A stretch of DNA of 64,000 nucleotides from Nitrospirota bacterium (GTDB lineage: Bacteria; Nitrospirota; Thermodesulfovibrionia; Thermodesulfovibrionales; Dissulfurispiraceae), in assembly GCA_016936655.1 (NCBI GenBank), contig JAFGXL010000016.1, positions 1-64,000 of the forward strand, in the 5' to 3' direction. Position 1 is the stretch's first letter, and every line of letters starts with the position of its first letter. This document shows positions 9,733 through 18,723 of the stretch, piece after piece. The notes under the pieces are model-generated. The model did no database searches and was not told where the DNA came from. It saw only the letters and a program-made list of their open reading frames with translations. A program made the translations under genes and the position numbers.

Positions 9733-10140
9733 TTGTATGCTTTAGGTACCCATCTTTTGGTGGAATTGAGGGACTGCAATCCCGATATTTTGAAGGATCT
9801 CACCAAAGTAAAAGAAGCACTTGTATCTGCAGCAAAGGAAGCCAAAGCCACAATCATTGATGTTTCATTCCATGAGTTCAACCCGTTTGGCATTAGCGGC
9901 ATGGTTGTAATAGCAGAGTCGCATCTGTCTATACACACATGGCCTGAGTACGGTTTTGCGGCTGTTGATATTTTTACTTGTGGGGATCTGATCAAGCCTG
10001 AGGTCGCTGCCAATTATCTTATTGGTGTTTTCGACAGTAAAAATCCATCAATAATCGAGATGAAGAGGGGACTGCTTTCTTGTTCCAATGAGAGGCTTCC
10101 GCATAAGATTTGCGAGTCTGAACTCGAGATGGTTGGATAA
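9733..10140 (+). CDS. speD: S-adenosylmethionine decarboxylase proenzyme
   Basis: A 135-residue proenzyme that cleaves itself to make a pyruvoyl cofactor and decarboxylates S-adenosylmethionine for spermidine synthesis. The self-cleavage site is AESHLSIHTWPEYG, with Ser63 as the future pyruvoyl group. The downstream FAAVDIFTCGD contains the Cys that acts as proton donor in the prokaryotic class 1B enzymes, and His47 and Glu48 lie in SFHEFNPFG. The start is a TTG: an in-frame TGA stop lies at 9712-9714, and no ATG is in frame between. A strong GAGGGGGG ribosome site sits 5' of the TTG and the N terminus (ALGTHLLVEL) matches the family. It is a single gene; no spermidine synthase is in the window. 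Confidence 0.93.
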   Translation: MYALGTHLLVELRDCNPDILKDLTKVKEALVSAAKEAKATIIDVSFHEFNPFGISGMVVIAESHLSIHTWPEYGFAAVDIFTCGDLIKPEVAANYLIGVFDSKNPSIIEMKRGLLSCSNERLPHKICESELEMVG

Positions 10141-10162
10141 AAAAGAATCAAAAAATTATTAA

Positions 10163-10192
10163 GGCCCTGCGCAAGCGCAGGGCCTTTTTTTT
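10163..10192 (+). terminator. Rho-independent terminator between speD and pgk, possibly bidirectional
   Basis: A perfect 10-base-pair stem, GGCCCTGCGC / GCGCAGGGCC (10163-10172 and 10175-10184), is followed by eight T residues. It starts 22 bases after the speD stop. On the minus strand the stem is followed by a run rich in T (complement of 10141-10162), so it can also stop the converging gap-pgk operon. Confidence 0.9.
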
Positions 10193-10196
10193 ATAC

Positions 10197-11426
10197 TTAT
10201 TTTTTATCGCTTAAAGCTGATATCCCCGGTAAATCCTTGCCTTCAAGAAGTTGGAGTGAAGCGCCTCCGCCTGTTGATATGAATGTTATGGCATCACTTA
10301 CGCCAGCTCTGTGAATAGCGTAGTCTGTGTCTCCGCCGCCGACAATTGTGAGTGCGTATGCGTCTGCTACTGAATGGGCTATCGCTATAGTTCCTCTTGA
10401 GAAGGCATCAACCTCAAAAATACCCATAGGACCGTTCCATATTATTGATTTAGCGTTATGCAGCGCCTCAGAAAAGAGTTTTACAGAAGCAGGTCCTATG
10501 TCCAGTCCTCTCCAGCCTTTCGGTATCTCCTGGGAGGTTACTATCTTTGTTTCAGCTCCGGGTTCTATGCTCTGGGCAATAACGCAGTCTACAGGCAGAT
10601 AGAATTTTACATTGTTTTTTTTGAGGTCATCTATGATTTTACCAGCCATGTCCAGCATGTCTGCCTCTACCATAGAGTCTCCTATTTCATACCCCATAGC
10701 CTTGAGAAATGTGAAAGCCATTCCTCCGCCCACTATGACTTTGTCCACCTTTTTTGCCAGATTTTCGAGCACTCCGATTTTACCGGACACCTTGGCTCCG
10801 CCAAGTATTGCAACAAGAGGTCGTATCGGATTTTCTACAACTCCCTTAAGGTATTCGATCTCTTTTTTAAGCAGAAATCCTGCTGCTGAGGGTAAAAATT
10901 TAGTTATGCCTATGATTGAGGAATGAGCCCTGTGAGCAGCGCCAAAAGCGTCACTTACATAGTAATCAGCCAGTTTTGAGAGAGACTTTGAGAACTCCTC
11001 ATCGTTTTTCTCTTCTTCAGCATGGAATCGCAGGTTCTCCAGCAGCAGCACATCGCCTTCTTTCATTTTGTTCACAAGATTTTCGACCTGGGAGCCTATG
11101 CAGTCCGGAGCAAACAGCACTTCTTTGTTCAGCAGGCGTTGTAGTCTTTTTACTACAGGCGCCATGCTAAATCTTGGATCAACTTTGCCTTTTGGCCTGC
11201 CTAGGTGAGAGGCGAGTATAACCTTGGCTCCCTCATCAATAGCGTAGTTTATTGTGGGGAGACTTGAGCGTATTCTTCGGTCATCTGTGATCTTGAGATT
11301 GTCATCAAGAGGCACATTAAAATCAGTTCTGATAAAGACCGTTTTGCCTTTTATGGGGAGGTCTTCAATAGTAAGCTTTGTGAGCACTCCCTTGATATCC
11401 ATCTCGATGCCGTTTTTTCTCGCCAT
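10197..11426 (-). CDS. pgk: Phosphoglycerate kinase
   Basis: A 409-residue glycolytic/gluconeogenic enzyme exchanging phosphate between 1,3-bisphosphoglycerate and ADP. The N-terminal domain has the family motif KGKTVFIRTDFNVPLD, the substrate-binding HLGRPKGK and the FGAAHRAHSS segment. The C-terminal nucleotide domain has LGGAKVSGKIGVLENL, IWNGPMGIFEVDAF and the phosphate loop GGGDT. The ATG at 11424-11426 has a GGGGGTAGGAG ribosome site; an internal ATG eight codons later would bring the length closer to the usual 395 residues but has no such site. It is three bases downstream of gap and ends at a shared terminator. Confidence 0.97.
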   Translation of the reverse strand: MARKNGIEMDIKGVLTKLTIEDLPIKGKTVFIRTDFNVPLDDNLKITDDRRIRSSLPTINYAIDEGAKVILASHLGRPKGKVDPRFSMAPVVKRLQRLLNKEVLFAPDCIGSQVENLVNKMKEGDVLLLENLRFHAEEEKNDEEFSKSLSKLADYYVSDAFGAAHRAHSSIIGITKFLPSAAGFLLKKEIEYLKGVVENPIRPLVAILGGAKVSGKIGVLENLAKKVDKVIVGGGMAFTFLKAMGYEIGDSMVEADMLDMAGKIIDDLKKNNVKFYLPVDCVIAQSIEPGAETKIVTSQEIPKGWRGLDIGPASVKLFSEALHNAKSIIWNGPMGIFEVDAFSRGTIAIAHSVADAYALTIVGGGDTDYAIHRAGVSDAITFISTGGGASLQLLEGKDLPGISALSDKK

Positions 11427-11429
11427 CTC

Positions 11430-13716
<2,287 letters not shown>

Positions 13717-13840
13717 TTCTTTCTCTTTTTTATTTTTTTTGTTAGTGAAGAATGAATACACTTAATAAGTGTGCCGGAAAAAACGACTATGTATACTACC
13801 ATTAAAACAGCCTAAATTCAAATGTATAAAGGGATTTAGC

Positions 13841-13869
13841 TTGACAACACCGCCTAACTGTAATACTTT
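13841..13869 (+). promoter_or_regulatory. Possible sigma-70-type promoter upstream of the PHP-domain gene
   Basis: A perfect TTGACA (13841-13846) is followed after 17 bases by TACTTT (13864-13869), a weak -10. It lies about 80 bases before the gene start in the 232-base divergent gap. Only the -35 is convincing. Confidence 0.3.
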
Positions 13870-13948
13870 TTAGTAATACCAGACACTAAAGGTATTTAGC
13901 AGCTGTTATTAATATTATTTGAGTTTTTTAGTGGAGCTGAGGATAAAA

Positions 13949-14689
13949 ATGCCTGAATACATAGCTGACCTTCATATTCATACATCAGCATCTCCTTGCG
14001 CGATGTCCGAGATGCTGCCGTCGGCTATTGTTGACAGGGCTGTTGAGCTGGGCATAGACATTGTGGCTATTTCTGATCATAACACAGCGGAAAATGTTGA
14101 TGAAGCATTTTTTGAGGGGCAGAAAGCTGGCATAACTGTGCTGCCGTCAATAGAGGTTACAACTACTGAGGAGGCTCATGTGCTGGCTATTTTTGAAACC
14201 CCTCAGAAAGCTCGAGCGCTCGAGACAATTATTCATATGAGGCACAAAAAAAGAGAGTCTTTAAGGACAGGCAGAGATAATTTCCTTAGTCTGCTTGAAT
14301 GCAATAACTCCTTTGATTCATTGAAGAAAAACACGTATGAGTATATGTGGTCAGGTCTCACGCTCAATGAAGTTATAGAAAAGACCCATGCAATAGGCGG
14401 CATAACAATACCAAGCCATATAGACAGGGATTTCATGAGTGTAATATCACAACTTGGAGAGGTGCCTTCTAATCTCTTCTTTGAGGCTCTTGAGATATCA
14501 TCAGCAACTCCTCAGGCTGTTGCCTTGCGCAGATATGCTGCTTATAAATCCATCCCATGGGTTCGGTCATCAGATGCTCATCAGATTTATGATATAGGAA
14601 GACAGACCACAATATTCAGGATAAATGCCCCCAGCTTTCAAGAGATAGCAATAGCTTTAAGAGAAAGGCGTATGGATCTTATTTCATAG
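13949..14689 (+). CDS. PHP-domain metal-dependent phosphoesterase
   Basis: A 246-residue protein with the metal-binding motifs of the polymerase-and-histidinol-phosphatase fold: DLHIHTSASP near residue 6, VAISDHNTAENV, a Glu in SIEVTTTEEAHVL, SHIDRD, and the final SSDAHQIYDIG. These would bind a trinuclear metal centre that hydrolyses phosphoesters; the substrate is not known. The ATG at 13949 follows a GTGGAGCTGAGG ribosome site; an upstream TTG is less likely. It is 7 bases before the ATPase gene. PHP, HATPase and NuoE/NuoF genes are often found together in gene clusters for soluble hydrogenases in anaerobes, which links it to the redox genes at 17.4-24 kb. Confidence 0.85.
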   Translation: MPEYIADLHIHTSASPCAMSEMLPSAIVDRAVELGIDIVAISDHNTAENVDEAFFEGQKAGITVLPSIEVTTTEEAHVLAIFETPQKARALETIIHMRHKKRESLRTGRDNFLSLLECNNSFDSLKKNTYEYMWSGLTLNEVIEKTHAIGGITIPSHIDRDFMSVISQLGEVPSNLFFEALEISSATPQAVALRRYAAYKSIPWVRSSDAHQIYDIGRQTTIFRINAPSFQEIAIALRERRMDLIS

Positions 14690-14696
14690 GCTTTTA

Positions 14697-15221
14697 ATGA
14701 AGGATATTTCTCTGCATATTCTGGACTTATCCATAAACTCCCTTAAGGCAGGAGCAACTGATGTATTTATCAGCATTCAGGAAAACACAGCTGATGATAT
14801 CTTCAAAATTGTTGTTAAGGACAACGGCAGAGGAATGAGCAGTGAAGATATAAAAGAGGCTAAGGCGCACTCTTGTGTAAAAAACAAAAGCAATTTCGGG
14901 ATAGGGATACCATTGCTCCTTAAGGCAGTTCAAGATGCAGAAGGCAGACTCGAAATATCTTCAGAAATATCTATAGGTACTACAGTTGAAGCGGTTATGA
15001 AGCTTGGCCATGCAGCTAGAAAGCCTCTTGGTGATATGGGCGCTACAATGGCTACCCTTATAGCCTGTTATCCTGATGTGAGATTTAGGCTTTCCTTCTT
15101 AAAAAACAATCAGTCTTTCAGCTTTAACAGTGACGAATTTAAAGCTGAAAAGACTTCATCGCAGAGTGATTTTAAGCATCTTAAGCAGTATATAAACGAG
15201 CTGGCAGGTTCTTTTGAATGA
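14697..15221 (+). CDS. Small GHKL/HATPase-fold ATP-binding protein
   Basis: A 174-residue protein consisting of one histidine-kinase-type ATPase domain and a short C-terminal tail. The N box is ILDLSINSLKAGA, the G1 box is VKDNGRGMSSED, and the G2 box is NFGIGIPLLLKA. There is no phosphorylatable-His domain and no sensor or membrane part, so it is not a usual sensor kinase. Anti-sigma-factor-like or ATP-gated accessory roles are possible. Stand-alone ATPases of this type are recurrent neighbours of NuoE/NuoF-like hydrogenase or dehydrogenase subunits. Its stop overlaps the next start (ATGA). Function is not established. Confidence 0.8.
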   Translation: MKDISLHILDLSINSLKAGATDVFISIQENTADDIFKIVVKDNGRGMSSEDIKEAKAHSCVKNKSNFGIGIPLLLKAVQDAEGRLEISSEISIGTTVEAVMKLGHAARKPLGDMGATMATLIACYPDVRFRLSFLKNNQSFSFNSDEFKAEKTSSQSDFKHLKQYINELAGSFE

Positions 15222-15424
15222 AGAGGCAGCAGAGGATTAAAAGCTGCATAAACTGTTTTAAGTGCAGGCACTTTTATATCACTTGGGACAAAAAGTTTCG
15301 CTATGGCTGTAGAGCCATGGGGTTTAAATCTTACGAAATGCCTTCTGATGAGGTTCTTAATGCCTCTAGAGTTGAGTGTCTAAGATTTTATCCAACTGGC
15401 AAGAATGATCAGCCAAAGAGTTAG
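15218..15424 (+). CDS. Small Cys-rich protein of unknown function
   Basis: A 68-residue basic protein with cysteines at positions 10, 13, 16, 31 and 54, arranged as C-x2-C-x2-C followed by a distant Cys in YGCRAMGFKS and another in VECLRFY. This looks like a zinc- or iron-sulfur-binding fold. Short proteins with a CRHFYITWD...YGCRAMGFKS pattern are widespread in anaerobic bacteria and are sometimes labelled uracil-DNA glycosylase, a name nothing here supports. It overlaps the ATPase gene by 4 bases, so translation is probably coupled, and it is the last gene of the three-gene run. Confidence 0.75.
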   Translation: MKRQQRIKSCINCFKCRHFYITWDKKFRYGCRAMGFKSYEMPSDEVLNASRVECLRFYPTGKNDQPKS

Positions 15425-15425
15425 A

Positions 15426-16283
15426 TTAGGAGTGTTTGTCCTGTCTGATTTCTATGTTGTGTACCAATTCAGCTCCGATAAGAAAGATCGATGCTGAATA
15501 GTAAACCCACAAAAGAAATATAGTGAATGCTGAAAGAGGGCCGTAAATTGTGCCGAGCTTTATCACTTTGCCCACATAAAAAGTGAAGATGTTTTTAGCT
15601 ACCTCAAGAAGCGCAGCTGTAAGAAGGGCTCCTTTTAAAGCGCTGGATATTCTAACCTTGCGTACAGGAAGCAGTATGTACATTACAGCAACCGCCATGG
15701 TGATAAGCAGAAATGGGACAATGTATTTAATCATAAATTTTGTGAATGCCCCGATTTTTATCTGTGGAAAATAGTCTTTAAGCTCTGTAAGAAGTGATAT
15801 CGCGGATGTTGCGCCGAATGAAATAACAATAAGTATCATAATAAGCGTAAGAATAAGGGTCTGCAGGATTAGTGATAGTGCAAAATGCCTCTTTTTCTTT
15901 GTCTTGAATATAGAGTTTGTCGCTGTCTCTAGCGCTGATAACAGCTGAAAAGATAGAAGCCCGTAGATAAGGATGCTTATATGTCCTATTTTCTTGTATG
16001 AGATTATCTTCTGCAGCTGGTTTGCGACTTCAGAGGTTGCTTTTGGGAAGAAACTGACAAGCTTTGATGTGAAGTATTTGAGCAGGTCGGTGTCGCTGCC
16101 AAGAAAATATCCGATCAGAGTGATAATAAAAAGGCAGAATGGTATAAGAGCCATCATAGAGAAATACGAAATCGATCCGGCAAGCATAATGCCGTTGTCA
16201 CGGAAAAAGTCGCCAAAGCTTTTTATGATCAGCTTAAAACCGTCTGATGCTGCTTTGGCAGAGATCCGCATCTTTGTATGCAT
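15426..16283 (-). CDS. YihY/BrkB family inner-membrane protein
   Basis: A 285-residue membrane protein with about six hydrophobic helices. The N-terminal segment (GIMLAGSISYFSMMALIPFCLF) is the family's most conserved region. The C terminus ends with IYGPLSAFTIFLLWVYYSASIFLIGAEL, which also matches. The family was once called ribonuclease BN by error; a transport or envelope role is more likely. A GAGGG site precedes the ATG at 16281-16283. It is 53 bases downstream of the cysteine synthase gene on the same strand and stops 1 base from the small Cys-rich gene's end. Function unknown. Confidence 0.85.
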   Translation of the reverse strand: MHTKMRISAKAASDGFKLIIKSFGDFFRDNGIMLAGSISYFSMMALIPFCLFIITLIGYFLGSDTDLLKYFTSKLVSFFPKATSEVANQLQKIISYKKIGHISILIYGLLSFQLLSALETATNSIFKTKKKRHFALSLILQTLILTLIMILIVISFGATSAISLLTELKDYFPQIKIGAFTKFMIKYIVPFLLITMAVAVMYILLPVRKVRISSALKGALLTAALLEVAKNIFTFYVGKVIKLGTIYGPLSAFTIFLLWVYYSASIFLIGAELVHNIEIRQDKHS

Positions 16284-16336
16284 AAGGGTCCCTCAGAATT
16301 TGCGGTGTTGTGCAGCTAAGCAGGCCCAGTTCTTGT

Positions 16337-17245
16337 TCAAGGAGGGCATTTCCCGCAAATTGAAGCAAAAAGTGATGTTGAAAGATAACGGTCACCCCTG
16401 TCTGGGCATAAAACAACAATAGTCCCTTCTTTTAGTTCACCGGATTTTTGTATTGCAAGATGCATTGCAGCTCCGCTCGATATTCCTAGGAAAAGGCCTT
16501 CTTTTATCGCGAGCATGCGTGTGTTGTTAAATGCCTCGTCATCGTTTACAATAATCCTTTCATCAAGCATTGCTGAATCAAATATCTTTGGCACAATGCT
16601 CTCAGACATGTTTTTGAGACCCTGTATCCTGTGTTTCACAGTGGGCTCTGCGCCTATAATCTTTATGCTGCTGTTAAACTCCTTTAGCCTTCTGCCGACT
16701 CCCATAATTGTGCCGGATGTCCCTATGCCAGCAATAAAGTGCGTGACTCTTCCATTTGTCTGCTCGAGTATCTCAGCGCCTGTGGTTTCGTAATGCGCTA
16801 GAGGATTAACAGGGTTGTCAAACTGGTTCGGCATGAAATATCTTTTTGGTTTAGCCTGATATAGACTGGCAGCGAGTTTTATTGCTCCGTCAGTGCCTTC
16901 TTCGGAAGGGCTTAATAGTATTTCTGCGCCAAAAGCTTCGAGAATGCGTCTGCGCTCTATGCTTACGCATGCTGGCATAGTCAGCTTTACCCTGTAGCCT
17001 TTAGCAGCAGCTATCATGGCAAGTCCTATTCCTGTATTTCCTGAAGTTGCTTCCAGTATTATTTTGTCTTTTGTGAGAGCGCCGTTTTTTTCTGCATGTT
17101 CAATCATATACAGGGCGGTTCTGTCTTTTACTGACCCCCCGGGATTTGCTCCTTCCAGTTTGGCCAGCAGCGTAACATTAGGGTTGGGGTTAATGTTTTC
17201 AATGCAGGCCATAGGGGTTTTCCCTATGCATTTAATTATGCCCAT
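16337..17245 (-). CDS. PLP-dependent cysteine synthase (CysK/CysM family)
   Basis: A 302-residue enzyme that makes L-cysteine from an O-activated serine and a sulfur donor. The pyridoxal-phosphate lysine is Lys40 in NPGGSVKDRTA. The substrate loop is EATSGNTGIGLAM, the phosphate-binding loop is GIGTSGTIMGVGRRL, and the C-terminal LGISSGAAMH is also present. The arginine-rich SIERRRILEAFGAE is slightly nearer to CysM than to CysK. The last residues SICGKCPP carry a CxxC not standard in the family. No good ribosome site lies before the ATG. A local cysteine supply would suit the Fe-S-rich neighbours, but that is inference. Confidence 0.88.
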   Translation of the reverse strand: MGIIKCIGKTPMACIENINPNPNVTLLAKLEGANPGGSVKDRTALYMIEHAEKNGALTKDKIILEATSGNTGIGLAMIAAAKGYRVKLTMPACVSIERRRILEAFGAEILLSPSEEGTDGAIKLAASLYQAKPKRYFMPNQFDNPVNPLAHYETTGAEILEQTNGRVTHFIAGIGTSGTIMGVGRRLKEFNSSIKIIGAEPTVKHRIQGLKNMSESIVPKIFDSAMLDERIIVNDDEAFNNTRMLAIKEGLFLGISSGAAMHLAIQKSGELKEGTIVVLCPDRGDRYLSTSLFASICGKCPP

Positions 17246-17347
17246 AAGTGTTGATTATATTGCCTAAAATCTTTTGGGTCAAGAAAAATCAGAACATCAA
17301 TGAGCAGACTGAGTTTAGTTGAGAGGTTATTATGTTTTTATATGATA

Positions 17348-17377
17348 TTGACTTATAAGTTCATTTGAATTTTTAAT
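17348..17377 (+). promoter_or_regulatory. Possible sigma-70-type promoter for the NuoE-like/HndB/NuoF operon
   Basis: TTGACT (17348-17353) is followed after 18 bases by TTTAAT (17372-17377), five of six matches to the -10 consensus. It stands about 65 bases before the ATG of the receiver-NuoE gene in a 196-base AT-rich gap. Based on consensus match only. Confidence 0.35.
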
Positions 17378-17441
17378 AGATTTATTAAAGAGTTTATGTT
17401 TTTGTGATATTGTGGTATTTTTAAAATTCTTGGAGGAATCG

Positions 17442-18293
17442 ATGGATACAAAAATTCTCGTAGTTGATAATGATAAATCACTGCTTCAGAACTGCAAATC
17501 TGTGCTTGAAACAGAGGGATATGCAGTTGACTACTGCATGAGCCATTCCGAAGCGGAGTCTCTGTTTAAAAACAATGATTATGTGTTGATGATGATTTAT
17601 ATGCCTGAGTGCTATGCTGAAACTGTACAGTTAATAAGATCAGCCAGAAGCGTAAGACCCGGGATGTTAATATCTGCTGTTTCTGACGCTCCTTCCCATG
17701 GATCACTAAAATCTGCTGTGGCTGCCGGAGCAAAAAATTATCTCAGGGCTCCTGTTGCGCAGCCCCAGATTATAGCTGAAGCAAAAAAGGCGGTTTCTAG
17801 AGCAGCAGAAGGCCACTCCTGCTGTTCGGATATAACACCAGAAATTCTTGCTGGGCTTGATGAGATAATCAAAAATAACAAATCAAGGCAGGGAGCTTTG
17901 ATACCTGTTCTTCAAGCGGCTCAGGAGCTTATAGGTTATCTTCCTGTAGATGTGCTTAAGCGTGTTGCTTCGGGGCTTGATATACCTGAGAGCGAGGTTC
18001 ATGGAGTAGTATCATTCTATTCAATTTTTACAATGAAGCCCAAAGGCAGACACAATATCAGGGTCTGCCTAGGTACTGCTTGTTATGTTAAGGGCTCTGA
18101 AGAGATAGTGAAAAAGATATCTGAAGAGCTTAAGCTTGATGTTGGAGGCATGACAGAGGATAAGAAGTTTTCCCTCGAGACTGTGAGGTGCCTGGGTGCA
18201 TGCGGACTCGCTCCTGTTCTTGTTGTGGGAAAAGAGACATTTGGTGATGTGCATGCAAAGGATGTTATGAATCTGCTTAAGCAATTCGAATAA
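17442..18293 (+). CDS. Pseudo-receiver domain fused to a NuoE/HndA-type [2Fe-2S] subunit
   Basis: A 283-residue fusion. Residues 1-120 read as a CheY-like receiver: TKILVVDNDKS keeps the acidic pocket, but the strand that should hold the phosphorylated Asp reads LMMIYMPE, with Met where Asp belongs in the D-x-x-M-P pattern, and the conserved Lys is Ala in YLRAPV. It therefore looks unable to be phosphorylated. Residues about 130-283 are a complete NuoE-like unit: helical ALIPVLQAAQELIGYLP, then VHGVVSFYSIF, and a thioredoxin-like [2Fe-2S] site with C-x4-C (CLGTAC) and C-x3-C (CLGAC). The NuoE unit passes electrons between NADH-linked flavin and other clusters. The ATG at 17442 has a TTGGAGGAATCG ribosome site. 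First gene of the operon leading into HndB- and NuoF-like genes. Confidence 0.85.
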   Translation: MDTKILVVDNDKSLLQNCKSVLETEGYAVDYCMSHSEAESLFKNNDYVLMMIYMPECYAETVQLIRSARSVRPGMLISAVSDAPSHGSLKSAVAAGAKNYLRAPVAQPQIIAEAKKAVSRAAEGHSCCSDITPEILAGLDEIIKNNKSRQGALIPVLQAAQELIGYLPVDVLKRVASGLDIPESEVHGVVSFYSIFTMKPKGRHNIRVCLGTACYVKGSEEIVKKISEELKLDVGGMTEDKKFSLETVRCLGACGLAPVLVVGKETFGDVHAKDVMNLLKQFE

Positions 18294-18323
18294 ATGAGTT
18301 TTTAGGAAGTATGGAGGTTTCGG

Positions 18324-18719
18324 ATGCCAAAACTTGCTGCTGATGATCTTAAAAAAATAAAGGATTCATACAGATCTGTATTTACCATACGTGAAGGCGG
18401 ACAGCGTGTCACTATTACAGTGCACATGGGCACATCCGGTATAGCTGCCGGAGCCAGATCAGTTATGGAGGCGCTTCTTGATGAACTGCATAACAGCGGA
18501 GTCAGCGATGTTATAGCCAATGCTTCAGCCAGCTCTGGAGTGCCGGGCAAAGAGCCTATGGCAACTGTAGAGGTTGCTGGAGAGTCTCCTGTGACATACG
18601 GCGGGGTTGATGCGATCATCATAAAAAAGATATTTAGAGAGCATGTTTTAAATGGATCGCCTCTGCAGCAATTTATTGTTGCCAAAGAGAGCGAGCCGTC
18701 ATGCGAAGCGGAGAGCTGA
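18324..18719 (+). CDS. HndB-like (2Fe-2S ferredoxin-fold) subunit lacking its cluster cysteines
   Basis: A 131-residue protein. It opens with LAADDLKKIKDSYRS and ITVHMGTSGIAAGARSVMEALL, closely following HndB-type subunits of NADP-reducing hydrogenases, where the corresponding loop is usually GTCGIAAGAR. Here that Cys is Ser (codon TCC). The second cysteine loop, usually of the form GCxGxCxKEP, reads SASSGVPGKEP, with no Cys. The only Cys in the protein is in the tail (PSCEAES). The thioredoxin-like scaffold thus appears kept while the [2Fe-2S] site is gone, so a structural or docking role is likely. GGAGG precedes its ATG. It is followed 4 bases later by the NuoF-like gene. Confidence 0.8.
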   Translation: MPKLAADDLKKIKDSYRSVFTIREGGQRVTITVHMGTSGIAAGARSVMEALLDELHNSGVSDVIANASASSGVPGKEPMATVEVAGESPVTYGGVDAIIIKKIFREHVLNGSPLQQFIVAKESEPSCEAES

Positions 18720-18723
18720 GATA

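Noticed and set aside
9675-10013. Minus-strand reading frame (112 codons) opposite speD
   Set aside because: Antisense to a gene with clear catalytic motifs and no recognisable protein features of its own.
15426-16283. Ribonuclease BN for the BrkB-family gene
   Set aside because: That name rests on an old misassignment; the sequence is a multi-helix membrane protein with no nuclease motif.
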